Source: Pelagibius sp040217155
Lineage (GTDB): Bacteria; Pseudomonadota; Alphaproteobacteria; Kiloniellales; Kiloniellaceae
Reading direction: 5' to 3'
DNA: 64,000 nucleotides
NCBI GenBank assembly: GCA_040217155.1
Contig: JAVJNS010000035.1
Span: 124,001-188,000 of the forward strand
Part shown: positions 52,276 to 61,578 of the stretch, piece after piece
How positions within the stretch are numbered: the stretch's first letter is position 1
Layout of the letters: every line of letters starts with the position of its first letter
Position numbers and translations under genes: made by a program
The notes under the pieces: model-generated
Database searches by the model: none
The model's input: the letters and a program-made list of their open reading frames with translations, nothing else
What the model was told of the DNA's origin: nothing

Positions 52276-53532
52276 TCAGTCGGTAGCGGCGCGCGTGGTC
52301 GCGAGGCGCTGTGCTTCGACGCGCGGCACCTTGAACAGCAGCATGACACAGAGGCCCACCGCAAGACTGGTGAGACCGGAAAACAGCAGGCTGGCGGCCA
52401 GCCAACCGCCGCTCAGTTCGACCGCCAGGGCCAGCAGCAGCGGTCCGCCGAGCACACCGAGATTGCGCCCGGTCATGGTGACGCCGAAGGCCCGCGCCGT
52501 CTCGCCCGAGCTGGTCACCAGATGTGTCGAGAGCGCGAAAAGACAGGTCGGTGCGATCCCGGCGGTGATCCCGTAGACCACCAGCGACGCGAGGCCGCTG
52601 GCGCCGCTAGTGGTGACCGGCAGCAGCCACCAGATTGCCGCCTGAACCGTGACGGCGCCCAGCAGCAGATGTTGGGGCCGCTGGCCGCGCTGCAAGAGCA
52701 GCCCGGTGGTGATGTTGAAAACGCCGACCAGCACGACGGGGATCAGGTAGCCGGCAAGGGCGAAGTCCATTGCCAGCCCCTGCACCTCAACCAAGTCCAG
52801 CCCCTGCACCTCAACCAAGTACAGCGGCAACCAGGTCATATAGGCGAGGTACTGGCCGCTCCACAGCATGAACACGCAACCGGTGAGCAGCAGGGCAATC
52901 CACTGATGCCGGGTCCAGGCCGGCGCGCTGGCGGCCGTATCTTCTCGCAGCGTCGTGCCGCGCGGGCCCAGGCGCATCGTCGCGAAGGTCCAGCCGATCA
53001 AGAGGCCGGCGAGCAGCAGGCCTACCCACCACAGACCTTGCCAGCCACTGGTTTTAAGTGCCAGCGGGCCGAGCAGCGCCGCCAGCAGCTGACCGCTGGG
53101 TATCCAGGCCGACACCAGGCCGATCACCAGGGCGTGGTGCCGCGGCGCGGCGTTCGCGGTAGCCAGCGCTGGCCCGGCAACCGCCAGGACGGCAAAGGCG
53201 GCGCCCTCCAGCCCGCGCCCCAGCAGCATCGCCGCGCCGGAAGCCGGGGCCAGCAGGCATAGCGTGGTGCCCAGTCCCATGACGGGCAGGGCGGCCATCA
53301 CCAGCCGCAGGGCGCCGCGCCGGGCGACAGCCCGGCCGATGGGCACCGACAGCAGGATGCCGAAGACCGCGAAGATCGACATGAAGCCGCCGGCCAGGAC
53401 CCGGTCATACCCATAGCTGTCCAAAAGGACGGGCAGCACAACCGGCAGTTTGAACTGGCTGTAGGCGGCGTAGACCACCAGCGCCAGGCCGAGGACGACC
53501 AGCATCAAGCTTGTGCGCCGAGGCCTGGTCAC
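52276..53532 (-). CDS. MFS transporter
   Basis: 418 aa with about 12 predicted helices in two halves (first LVVLGLALVVYAAYSQFKLPVVLPVLL; later helices include LLLGAVTVQAAIWWLLPV). The MFS loop signature GRAVARRGALR lies between helices 2 and 3. Started at a GTG; an ATG nine codons later is possible. Residues around 238-253 contain an exact 8-aa tandem duplication (LVEVQGLD, LVEVQGLA). Substrate unknown. It converges with cenR. Confidence 0.88.
   Translation of the reverse strand: MTRPRRTSLMLVVLGLALVVYAAYSQFKLPVVLPVLLDSYGYDRVLAGGFMSIFAVFGILLSVPIGRAVARRGALRLVMAALPVMGLGTTLCLLAPASGAAMLLGRGLEGAAFAVLAVAGPALATANAAPRHHALVIGLVSAWIPSGQLLAALLGPLALKTSGWQGLWWVGLLLAGLLIGWTFATMRLGPRGTTLREDTAASAPAWTRHQWIALLLTGCVFMLWSGQYLAYMTWLPLYLVEVQGLDLVEVQGLAMDFALAGYLIPVVLVGVFNITTGLLLQRGQRPQHLLLGAVTVQAAIWWLLPVTTSGASGLASLVVYGITAGIAPTCLFALSTHLVTSSGETARAFGVTMTGRNLGVLGGPLLLALAVELSGGWLAASLLFSGLTSLAVGLCVMLLFKVPRVEAQRLATTRAATD
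52773..52820. repeat. 24-bp exact in-frame tandem duplication in the MFS gene
   Basis: Bases 52773-52796 are repeated exactly at 52797-52820. The unit is 24 bases, so the frame is kept and the protein carries the doubled segment LVEVQGL in a loop region. Perfect identity at every base indicates a recent replication-slippage event or assembly duplication. Confidence 0.95.
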
Positions 53533-53664
53533 GCCGGCCCCGGCAGCGGGCGAATTTTCATTGGGGCCTTTTCGGACAAGAGGTTAGAGTAAAGCAATAG
53601 TCACAATGTATTTTCCTGGGCTGCCGGTCCTGCGGGTTTATATTGGCAAGCTTACATAGAGAGT

Positions 53665-54522
53665 GTGGGACCAAAGGGATACTGGCATTTGCAAAACGCG
53701 TCAGATTTTTTTGTCCGCTTTTGGGGCACTCGCGGTTCGATCTCCTGTCCTGGCGAAAGTTACTTGCGCTATGGCGGGAATACCTCCTGCCTGGAAATCC
53801 GCTGCGGCGAAAAACTGCTGATCCTTGATGCCGGGACCGGTTTGCGCCCACTGGGGCGGCAACTCTGCGAGGATGGCGCGCTTGAAGCCGACATCTTTCT
53901 GACCCACACACACCATGACCACATCGTCGGCTTGCCTTTTTTCGCGCCACTGTTCGGCAAGCGCAATCGCATCCGTCTTTGGGCCGGGCATCTGGTCCCC
54001 GAACTGACTCTTCACGACGTCCTGGTGCAGTTTATGAATGCGCCGCTGTTTCCGGTGCCGCCTAAAATCTTTGCCGCCAACGTCTCCTTCCATGATTTTA
54101 CTGCCGGAGACGTGTTGGAACCAAAACCCGGCGTGCATCTGGCGACGGCGCCGCTGAACCATCCCAACGGCGCCACCGGCTATCGGGTGAACTTCGGCGG
54201 CCATGCCATCTGTTACATCACCGACACCGAACACATCGAAGGCAAGCAAGACCGCAACATCCTGGAGCTTATCGACGGTGCCGACCTGGTGATTTATGAC
54301 AGCACCTACACCGACGAGGAATTCCCAAAGTATCGCAACTGGGGCCATTCGACGTGGCAGGAGGGTCTGCGGCTCTGTGAAAAAGCGGGCGCCAAGCAGC
54401 TGATCATCTTCCACCACGATCCCAGCCACGATGACGCCTTCATGCAACAGGTCGCCAAGGAAGCGGAGGCGGCCCGGCCCGGCACCCTGGTCGCGCGCGA
54501 GGGTATGGTTCTGCGTCCATGA
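53665..54522 (+). CDS. MBL-fold metallo-hydrolase
   Basis: 285 aa from a GTG at 53665. A TTG at 53689, with AAAGGGA ten bases before it, may be the real start. The metal-binding motif LTHTHHDHIVGLPFF provides HxHxDH, followed by NHPNGATGYRV and the downstream His residues in IFHHDPSHDD. RFWGTRGSISCPG at the N-terminus is shared with phosphodiesterase-like MBL proteins. The reaction is not assigned. It lies between MFS and cyclase genes, in the same direction as the cyclase. Confidence 0.88.
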   Translation: MGPKGYWHLQNASDFFVRFWGTRGSISCPGESYLRYGGNTSCLEIRCGEKLLILDAGTGLRPLGRQLCEDGALEADIFLTHTHHDHIVGLPFFAPLFGKRNRIRLWAGHLVPELTLHDVLVQFMNAPLFPVPPKIFAANVSFHDFTAGDVLEPKPGVHLATAPLNHPNGATGYRVNFGGHAICYITDTEHIEGKQDRNILELIDGADLVIYDSTYTDEEFPKYRNWGHSTWQEGLRLCEKAGAKQLIIFHHDPSHDDAFMQQVAKEAEAARPGTLVAREGMVLRP

Positions 54523-54658
54523 GCCGGCCTCCCGTCCGTCGAGGCGTCCGTTTCACGCAGAAGTGACGTGCAGGTGATCAATCGAGATTGCCAAATGTCA
54601 GCATGACGCGCCGGGCCGTTTGGGCGGGCTGCGGTGCGAATACCTACAGGTGTTGAAC

Positions 54659-55984
54659 ATGTTGAACTGGTGGCGCAGAGACCCGGAAGCCGGTCTGCCG
54701 GAGCGGGTGCGCGTGGCTGTGCGCAGCCAGGAAGATGCGACGGAACGCGTCATCTCCTGGGTTCAACTCGGCATCGTGTTGACGTTTGGCACGCTCTATT
54801 TCATCTCACCAAAGCCCATGTCATCCGGTTTCGCACCGGTGCCCTGGGCTTTAGGCATCTACTTGGCGCTGACCCTGGTGCGGGTGGTCTGGGCGCACAA
54901 GGCGCGCCTGCCGGACTGGTCGCTGGCGGCTTCTGTTTTTTTCGACATGACGCTGCTGATGGTGCTGATCTGGAGTTTTCACATCCAGTACGAGCAGCCG
55001 CCGTCGTTCTACCTGAAGGCTCCGACACTGCTCTATGTCTTCATCTTCATCGCGTTGAGGGCTCTGCGCTTCGATGCCCGCTTCGTCGTGCTCGCCGGAT
55101 TTCTTGCCGCGCTGGGCTGGGGCGTGCTGATGGCCTACGTGGTCTATGCCGACCCCGGCGACACCATGATCACCCGCGACTACGTTGCCTATCTCACGTC
55201 CAACTCGGTTCTGCTGGGCGCCGAGTTCGACAAGATCATCTCGATTCTGGTGGTAACGGCGCTCATTGCCGTCGCCCTCTATCGCGCCAAGGGATTGCTG
55301 GTGCGGGCCTTCACCGAGCAGTCGGCGGCGCACGAGCTGTCACGCTTCTTCGATCCGGAAATCGCCGCGCGCATCAAGGGGGCGGAGCAGCATATCCGCG
55401 CCGGCAGCGGTGAGATGCGCAAAGCGGCGATTCTCAATCTCGACATGCGCGGCTTCACCCGCCTCGCCGGCGCGGCACCACCGGAAGAGGTGATGCAGTT
55501 GCTTGGCGAGTACCAGCACCGCATGGTTCCGGTCATTCAGCGCAACGGCGGCAGCATCGACAAGTTCCTCGGCGACGGCATCATGGCGACCTTCGGCGCG
55601 GCGCAACCCTCGGAGCGTTATGCCGCCGACGCCCTGACAGCGTTGGAGGAGGCGATGGCCGCGGCCGAGGACTGGCGAAAGGAGTGCGAGGCCAAGGGGC
55701 GCAGCTGCCCGCGGGTGAACGGCGCCGTGGCAACGGGACCGATTCTGTTCGGTGCGGTGGGCGACGATACGCGCCTGGAATACACGGTTATCGGCGATGC
55801 CGTGAACCTTTCGGCCAAGCTGGAGAAGCACAACAAGGATCTCGGTGTCTCGGCGCTCTGTGATCGCGCGACCTACGACACGGCCTGCGCCCAAGGCTAT
55901 CGCCCGGCGGAAGAAAAGCGCCGGCTGACAGCCCCGGTCGCCGGTGTTGACACGCCGCTGGACCTGGTTGTCGTCGCCCCCTGA
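54659..55984 (+). CDS. membrane-bound class III adenylate/guanylate cyclase
   Basis: 441 aa from the ATG at 54659. About five or six transmembrane helices (residues ~32-215) precede a cytoplasmic cyclase domain. Metal-binding Asp residues are in ILNLDMRGFTRLAG and KFLGDGIMATFG, and YTVIGDAVNLSAKLE holds the Asn. In the usual N-x-x-x-R pair the fifth position here is Lys (NLSAK) rather than Arg. Substrate specificity (ATP or GTP) is open. It converges with the ABC operon; its function there is not implied. Confidence 0.85.
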   Translation: MLNWWRRDPEAGLPERVRVAVRSQEDATERVISWVQLGIVLTFGTLYFISPKPMSSGFAPVPWALGIYLALTLVRVVWAHKARLPDWSLAASVFFDMTLLMVLIWSFHIQYEQPPSFYLKAPTLLYVFIFIALRALRFDARFVVLAGFLAALGWGVLMAYVVYADPGDTMITRDYVAYLTSNSVLLGAEFDKIISILVVTALIAVALYRAKGLLVRAFTEQSAAHELSRFFDPEIAARIKGAEQHIRAGSGEMRKAAILNLDMRGFTRLAGAAPPEEVMQLLGEYQHRMVPVIQRNGGSIDKFLGDGIMATFGAAQPSERYAADALTALEEAMAAAEDWRKECEAKGRSCPRVNGAVATGPILFGAVGDDTRLEYTVIGDAVNLSAKLEKHNKDLGVSALCDRATYDTACAQGYRPAEEKRRLTAPVAGVDTPLDLVVVAP

Positions 55985-55999
55985 TTTTTAGAGACGAGT

Positions 56000-57175
56000 T
56001 TACCTGTAGGGATCCGCGGCGTCGCGCAAGCCGTCGCCCAGGAAGTTGAAGGCCAGCACCACCAGGAACAGCGGCACTACCGGCAGCATCAGCCAGGGAT
56101 AGAGCGCCACCACGTTCAAGTTCTGCGCCTCGTTCAGCACCACCCCCCAGGAGGTCACCGGCGGTCGCAGTCCGATGCCGAGGAACGAGAGGGCCGTTTC
56201 GCCGAGGATCGCCGTGGGCACGGAAAGCGTCAGCGAAGCGATCAGGTGGCTGGTGAAACTGGGCATCAGATGGCGGCCGATTACGCGCGCGGGCGAGGCG
56301 CCCATTAGCTGGGCGGCCGTGGTGAAATCCTCCTCGCGCAGCGAGAGGATCTTGGCGCGCACGGCGCGCGCCAATCCCGGCCATTCAAGAAACCCTATGA
56401 TGACCGATATGCCAGCGAAGACGCCGATCGGACTCCAGGTTACCGGCAGCAGGGCCGAGAGCGTCATGAACAGAGGCAGCTCGGGAAAGGAGCGGATGAT
56501 TTCGATGGCGCGCAGCGTGAGCGCATCGACGAAGCCGCCGTAGTAGCCGGCGACACCACCGATGATGACGCCAAGGACGAAAGAAATGGCGACGGCGATC
56601 ATCGCGATGGTCAACGAAATACGCGAACCGTATATGATACGGCTCAGCATGTCGCGGCCCAGCCTGTCGGTGCCGAAAAGAAAGGCAGTGCCGCCCTCGG
56701 CCGGGCAGAAGAGATGCAGATCGGCCTCGAACTGGCCCCAAAGGGTGTAGCCGTCGCCACGGCAGAAGAAGCGCAGCGGCTGAACCTTCTCAGGGTTTGG
56801 TTTGTAGGTGCGCTTCAAGGTCTCCATGTCCATGCCGGAGTCGTAGCCATAGACGAAGGGGCCGATGAACTCGCCCTCATGAAACAGATGCAGTGCCTGC
56901 GGCGGGGCGTGGATGCGCTGGGTGTCGCGGCTGTGCAGGTTGTAGGGCGCCAGGAACTCGCTGATAACGACGACGAGGTACATGGCGACCAGAAATGCGC
57001 CGGACCACACCGCGACGCGGTGGCGACGAAAGCGCCACCACATGATGCGCCATTCGGACGCCTGGTAGTAGCGTTCCTGCTGCGGCGTCAGCCGGTCTAC
57101 CTTGTAGGGATCGAAGGGCGCCTCGTTGACGTGATGCTCCAGGCGCTCGCCGGGATGCCGGTCGCGCTCGGTCAT
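56000..57175 (-). CDS. ABC transporter permease, OppC/DppC family
   Basis: 391 aa from the ATG at 57175. An in-frame upstream extension of 259 codons is a shadow of oppB and is rejected. The first helix (VWSGAFLVAMYLVVVISEFLA) is followed by a large periplasmic insertion (~85-160) with GEFIGPFVYGYDSG, then five helices and the EAA loop TTAAQLMGASPARVIGRHLMP. The long loop resembles the extended OppC of some oligosaccharide/peptide systems. Overlaps OppB by four bases. Confidence 0.9.
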   Translation of the reverse strand: MTERDRHPGERLEHHVNEAPFDPYKVDRLTPQQERYYQASEWRIMWWRFRRHRVAVWSGAFLVAMYLVVVISEFLAPYNLHSRDTQRIHAPPQALHLFHEGEFIGPFVYGYDSGMDMETLKRTYKPNPEKVQPLRFFCRGDGYTLWGQFEADLHLFCPAEGGTAFLFGTDRLGRDMLSRIIYGSRISLTIAMIAVAISFVLGVIIGGVAGYYGGFVDALTLRAIEIIRSFPELPLFMTLSALLPVTWSPIGVFAGISVIIGFLEWPGLARAVRAKILSLREEDFTTAAQLMGASPARVIGRHLMPSFTSHLIASLTLSVPTAILGETALSFLGIGLRPPVTSWGVVLNEAQNLNVVALYPWLMLPVVPLFLVVLAFNFLGDGLRDAADPYR

Positions 57176-58170
57176 TTGGTCGCTCCCTCGCCCAGGCGGA
57201 TCCGCGGGTCCAGCATCGCCAAGAAGATGTCTGAGATGAAGACGCCGACGACCACCAGCACGGCCTCGAACATCAGGAACGCGCCGGCCAGATACATGTC
57301 CTGGCTCTGCAGGGAGCGCAGCAGCAGCGGCCCGTTGGTCGGCAGATCCATGACGATGGAGACCAGCGCGGAGCCCGACACCATGGCCGGCAGGATGCTG
57401 CCGATGTCGGCGATGAAGTGATTGAGCGAAAGGCGCAGCGGGTACTTGAGGATGGTCTTCAGCGGCGACAGCCCCTTGGCCCGTGCCGTTACCACGTACT
57501 GTTTCAGCAATTCGTCGAGCATGTTGGCGCGCAGCCGCCGAATCATCGCCGCGGTGCCGGAAGTGCCGATGACAATCATCGGAATCCACAGGTGGTTGAG
57601 GGTCGAGACGGCTTTGTCGAACGTCCAGGGCGCGTCGATATACTGGGGGTCCATCAGGCCGCCGATGGACAGCCCGAACCAGATGTTCAAGTAGTACATC
57701 AGGACCAGCGCGAAGAGGAAGTTCGGCATGGCGAGACCGAAGTAGCCGAACAGGGTAGCGGCGTAGTCGCCAAAAGAATATTGCCGGACCGCCGAGTAGA
57801 TGCCGATCGGGAAGGCGACGATGTAGGAGAAGAGGGTCGTCGAAATGGCGAGCAGGGCGGTGAACCAGAATCGGTCGCCGATAACGTCGACGACCGGTAA
57901 TTCGAACTCGAAGGAATAGCCGAGGTCGCCCTGCAGCAGTCCGAAGAGCCACCGCCAGTACTGTTCGATCAACGGCTTGTCGAGCCCGTACTGTTCGCGC
58001 AGAAAGGCAATGCGGGCCGAGTCGACGGTTTCACCCTGGGCCTGCAGTTCGGAGATCAAAGTTTCCAGGTAGTCGCCGGGCGGCAGCTGGATGATGACGA
58101 AGACCACCAGACTGATCACCAGCAGGGTCGGGATCATTACCAGGACTCGGCGGATGAAGTAACTCAGCAT
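57172..58170 (-). CDS. ABC transporter permease, OppB/DppB family
   Basis: 332 aa from the ATG at 58170 (MLSYFIRRVLVMIPTLLVISL). Six helices are expected, with VVFVIIQLPPGDYLETLIS after the first and the EAA loop VTARAKGLSPLKTILKYPLRLSLNHF. It forms the membrane channel with the OppC gene downstream. It starts four bases after the ATPase gene stop. Confidence 0.92.
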   Translation of the reverse strand: MLSYFIRRVLVMIPTLLVISLVVFVIIQLPPGDYLETLISELQAQGETVDSARIAFLREQYGLDKPLIEQYWRWLFGLLQGDLGYSFEFELPVVDVIGDRFWFTALLAISTTLFSYIVAFPIGIYSAVRQYSFGDYAATLFGYFGLAMPNFLFALVLMYYLNIWFGLSIGGLMDPQYIDAPWTFDKAVSTLNHLWIPMIVIGTSGTAAMIRRLRANMLDELLKQYVVTARAKGLSPLKTILKYPLRLSLNHFIADIGSILPAMVSGSALVSIVMDLPTNGPLLLRSLQSQDMYLAGAFLMFEAVLVVVGVFISDIFLAMLDPRIRLGEGATK

Positions 58171-58174
58171 CGGG

Positions 58175-60136
58175 TCAGACTTCGGCCTTTTCACGGGGCG
58201 CTTGCGCCAGCTGTTCTTGCGGATAGCCGCGCACCAGATCCGCGGCGGCGTCGCCGGCCGCCCGGACCTGATGGCCGCTCCCCAGATCGACCATGGTCAG
58301 GCGGCTTTCGCCGTCGATGCGGAAGGGCGCCGGCCAGGCTGTGGGATCCGAGGCGCGGCCTTCCATCAAGGCCGTGAGGTCGAGGCGCTGGTCCAGGCTC
58401 GGCTCCGGCACGGCTGACAGCAGCGCCTTGGTATAGGGGTGCATCGGCGCGCGGAACAGCTGCTCGCGCGGTGCCACTTCGACCAGGCGCCCGCGGCACA
58501 TGACGGCGATGCGGTCGGCGATGTAATCGACCACCGCGAGGTTGTGGCTGATGAAGATGTAGGTCAGGCCCATGTCGCGCTGCAGGTCCTTCAGCAGGTT
58601 CAGCACCTGAGCCTGGATGGACACGTCGAGAGCGGAGACCGGCTCGTCGCAGATCAGCAGTTGCGGCCTCAGGGCCAGCGCGCGGGCGATACCGATACGC
58701 TGGCGCTGGCCGCCGGAGAAGCTGTGCGGATAACGGCGAATGTGCTGGCGGTTGAGGCCGACGACGCCCATCAGTTCTTCGACAAATTCGCGCCGCTTCG
58801 CGGGTGTCCCGATGCCGTGAATGAGCAACGGCTCGGCCAGGATGTCGCCTACGGTCATGCGCGGGTTCAGCGAGGAGAAGGGATCCTGGAAAACGAACTG
58901 GATCTTTCGGCGAAACGCCATGAGCTCTTCGCCGCTGAGGGCCAGCACGTCGATTTCAGCGCCGTCATCGCCGCTGGCGAAGTCGGTAAAGGTGATGTCG
59001 CCGCTGTCGGGCCGCAGGGCGCGCATGATCATCTTCGACAGCGTGGTCTTGCCACAGCCGCTCTCGCCGACCAGTCCCAGACATTCGCCAGGCTTGACCG
59101 TGAAGCTGACGTCGTCGACCGCGAGCAGGCTGCTGGAATTGCCGCGGTCGAAGAGCCCCGACTTGCGGATGGTGAAACGCTTGGTGACATGCTCCACCTT
59201 CAGCAGCGGCCCGGGACCTTCGATGCGGTGCGGGGCGGCGGCACCGAGAAAACTGCCGGAGTCTTGCTTTTTGATTTCGCGGATCGGCACCAGGCGCTCG
59301 CCCGGCTTCATGTGGAAGCGCGGCACCGCGCGCAGCAGGGCGTTCAGGTAGGGATGCTCGGGCGCCTGAAAGATATCTTCCAAGGTGCCGCTCTCCATGA
59401 TCTCGCCGTGGTACATCACCACCACCTCGTCGGCCAGGTTGGCGACGACACCAAGGTCGTGGGTGATGATCAGCACCGCCATGCCGAGTTCGGCCTGCAG
59501 GTCCTTGATCAGTTTCAAGATCTGCGCCTGGATGGTGACGTCCAGCGCCGTGGTCGGCTCGTCGGCGATCAGCAGGGCCGGGCGGCAGACCAGCGCCATG
59601 GCGATCATCGCGCGCTGGCGCAGGCCGCCTGACAGCTCGAAGGGGTAGGTTTTCATCGCCTTTTCGGCATCGGGGAAGCCGACCAGATTCAGCATCTCGA
59701 TCGTCAAGGCCTTGCCCTCTGCTTTGCCGACCTGGCGATGCAGATGAAGGGCCTCGCAGATCTGGTTGCCGACGGTGTGCACCGGCGACAGCGAGGTCAT
59801 TGGTTCCTGGAATATGATGGAGATGCGGCCGCCGCGGATGGAGCGCATCTCGGCGCTGTCCGGATCCTGGCCGGCAATGTCTATCATGCCCTCAGCCCGG
59901 TCGGCGGCCAGGACCGGATCGTGAAATAGGATGCGGCCGGCGTCGATGCGCGCCGTGCGCGGCAGGATGCCCATAATCGCCTGGCTGACCACGGACTTGC
60001 CGGAGCCCGATTCACCGACCAGGGCCACGGTCTTTCCCTCCGGAACGCGGAAACTGACGCCGCGGACCGCTTCGAGCCTGCCTTCCGGCAGGTCGAAACT
60101 GATTCGCAGATCTCTTATGCGCAGCAGATCCCGCAC
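58175..60136 (-). CDS. fused dual-domain ABC transporter ATPase (OppD-OppF type)
   Basis: 653 aa from a GTG at 60136. The first ATPase domain has Walker A LVGESGSGKS, signature FELSGGLRQRAMIAMALVC and Walker B LLIADEPTTALD; the second has GESGCGKTT, SFSGGQRQRIGIARALAL and LLICDEPVSALD. Both domains carry the Opp/Dpp-type C-terminal segment HPYLNALLRAVP / HPYTKALLSAVP. It energises the permeases downstream. No substrate-binding protein gene is in the operon or in the window. Confidence 0.95.
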   Translation of the reverse strand: MRDLLRIRDLRISFDLPEGRLEAVRGVSFRVPEGKTVALVGESGSGKSVVSQAIMGILPRTARIDAGRILFHDPVLAADRAEGMIDIAGQDPDSAEMRSIRGGRISIIFQEPMTSLSPVHTVGNQICEALHLHRQVGKAEGKALTIEMLNLVGFPDAEKAMKTYPFELSGGLRQRAMIAMALVCRPALLIADEPTTALDVTIQAQILKLIKDLQAELGMAVLIITHDLGVVANLADEVVVMYHGEIMESGTLEDIFQAPEHPYLNALLRAVPRFHMKPGERLVPIREIKKQDSGSFLGAAAPHRIEGPGPLLKVEHVTKRFTIRKSGLFDRGNSSSLLAVDDVSFTVKPGECLGLVGESGCGKTTLSKMIMRALRPDSGDITFTDFASGDDGAEIDVLALSGEELMAFRRKIQFVFQDPFSSLNPRMTVGDILAEPLLIHGIGTPAKRREFVEELMGVVGLNRQHIRRYPHSFSGGQRQRIGIARALALRPQLLICDEPVSALDVSIQAQVLNLLKDLQRDMGLTYIFISHNLAVVDYIADRIAVMCRGRLVEVAPREQLFRAPMHPYTKALLSAVPEPSLDQRLDLTALMEGRASDPTAWPAPFRIDGESRLTMVDLGSGHQVRAAGDAAADLVRGYPQEQLAQAPREKAEV

Positions 60137-60271
60137 CGACTCGTCCCTGTTTTCCCTGGTTCGTTCTTCTAAAACAGCATGTCCGCGCTGCGTTTATAGG
60201 ACGTTTGGCCGGGAATCGCACCCGTCAGATGACTGCCTTAGCGGGCAGGTTCCTTCAATTCGCCTACGGAT

Positions 60272-60787
60272 TCACTCCTCAATCCGTACGTCACCCCCAC
60301 CGGGATCGATGCCCAGCTCTATCAGGTTGCTCTGCGTGGCTGGATCGAGGGCCAGGCCCCTGGCGCGCATCGCCTCTGCCGCCTGGCCCGCCAGCCGCTC
60401 GAAGCCGTCGATGCTGGACTCGAATGTCATGGCCACTCCTGCCCCCTTCAGGGTGAGTTGCATGAAGCCGCGGCTTTGCGGCCGCCACTTGCTGCGCCGC
60501 GATCCGAAGTAGCGCAGCTTCATGGACTCGATTGCACGCCAAGGGATGAGTTTCGTGACAATTCCGCGGCAGGCGATCTCTTCCGGGGTCACTGCCACCC
60601 GCAGGAAATGTCGATGGGCGGTGCGCAGGCCAAAGATGGCGAAGAGCAGGGCGATGGATCCGAAGACCGCCCCGATGACGGGTCCGGGCGGTACCGCCAG
60701 CAGCACGCCGCCGCCGACGAACAGCCCGGCGCCGCTCCGCAGGTAGTCGCCAAGGAGTACCTGCGGCGGATAGCGAAGAACTAGCAA
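60272..60787 (-). CDS. membrane protein with PH-like domain
   Basis: 171 aa. Two transmembrane helices at about residues 18-54 (GLFVGGGVLLAVPPGPVIGAVFGSIALLFAIF) are followed by a cytosolic domain VAVTPEEIACRGIVTKLIPWRAIESMKLRYFGSRR, resembling bacterial PH-like modules. Function unknown. Its start overlaps the deacetylase stop by seven bases, so it is the last gene of the glycan-type operon. A small hairpin (TACGGATT/AATCCGTA, 60265-60288) covers its 3' end but has no T tract. Confidence 0.65.
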   Translation of the reverse strand: MLVLRYPPQVLLGDYLRSGAGLFVGGGVLLAVPPGPVIGAVFGSIALLFAIFGLRTAHRHFLRVAVTPEEIACRGIVTKLIPWRAIESMKLRYFGSRRSKWRPQSRGFMQLTLKGAGVAMTFESSIDGFERLAGQAAEAMRARGLALDPATQSNLIELGIDPGGGDVRIEE

Positions 60788-61578
60788 CCTGCGGCCTCCT
60801 TCGTGCCCGGATCCGAAGTGAAGACCGCGGCGGCGGGCAGCAGCCGGACCGCCGGGTGGCGGGCGAGCCGCCGCAGCAGCCGGCCCAAGAAGTCCCAGGC
60901 GTCGTCGTCATGGACAAGATGATGACTGAGAATCCCGCTAGGCTCGTCCGGATCTGCATCTCCGCGCCGTTTGGCGGACAGGTGCCCGATCAACAGGTCG
61001 AGAGCGGCGGCGGTGCCGAGAAAGCGGCGCTCGGGCCGCCACTGCATGATGTCGACATGGCAATTGACCTGGACCAAGCCGGGTACCGCCGTCGCGCGCA
61101 GGCGCGGCTGGTAGGTCGAGAGACCGATAAAGCCGATCTCCGGCAGCCGCGCCGCAAGGTCGCTGGCGAGGCGGTTCCACGGCGGCACCAGGAACGGCCT
61201 GCTGCGCGCGCCGAACAGGGTCGACAGTCGCGTGCGGCCCAGGCGCAGTTCCTCGGTCACCGCCGGGCGCTGTGACGGACTCGTCAGTTCACACTTCTTG
61301 GCGCCCGCCGCCGCGTGATTGGAATGGGCAAAGCCGTGCTGCAGAACGGTGGCGTCGGCGGGGTGGTTTGCCAACAGGTTGACGAGGCCGGGTTCCGCTT
61401 TGGCGGGAATGACGGCCAGCGATAGCGGTGCGGCACAGTCGGCCGCGAGGTCGAGGAGCCGTGTCAAAGATTTGGACGGTCCCGCTGCATCGTCGTCGCG
61501 CCACCATACCAGCGCTTCCCTGTCGCTCTGCGCCCAGGCATCGAACTCCCTCTCCAAAGCTGTCCAGCCGCCGGTCAC
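60781..61578 (-). CDS. polysaccharide deacetylase-family protein
   Basis: 265 aa, cytoplasmic as far as can be seen (no signal peptide). ALVWWRDDDAAGPS contains the catalytic/metal Asp region and LQHGFAHSNHAAAG a His-rich metal motif, as in the NodB-like fold; FLVPPWNRLASD resembles the third motif. It may remove acetyl groups from an amino sugar. It overlaps the glycosyltransferase by four bases. Confidence 0.78.
   Translation of the reverse strand: MTGGWTALEREFDAWAQSDREALVWWRDDDAAGPSKSLTRLLDLAADCAAPLSLAVIPAKAEPGLVNLLANHPADATVLQHGFAHSNHAAAGAKKCELTSPSQRPAVTEELRLGRTRLSTLFGARSRPFLVPPWNRLASDLAARLPEIGFIGLSTYQPRLRATAVPGLVQVNCHVDIMQWRPERRFLGTAAALDLLIGHLSAKRRGDADPDEPSGILSHHLVHDDDAWDFLGRLLRRLARHPAVRLLPAAAVFTSDPGTKEAAGC

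Noticed and set aside
56000..57952. A 650-aa frame suggesting an OppC fused to a long N-terminal domain
   Set aside because: The extra 259 codons run through the oppB gene in another frame and code for Arg-rich junk; the real OppC starts at 57175.
60265..60288. 8-bp hairpin at the end of the glycan operon as a terminator
   Set aside because: No T-run follows on the minus strand; a Rho-dependent end is as likely.
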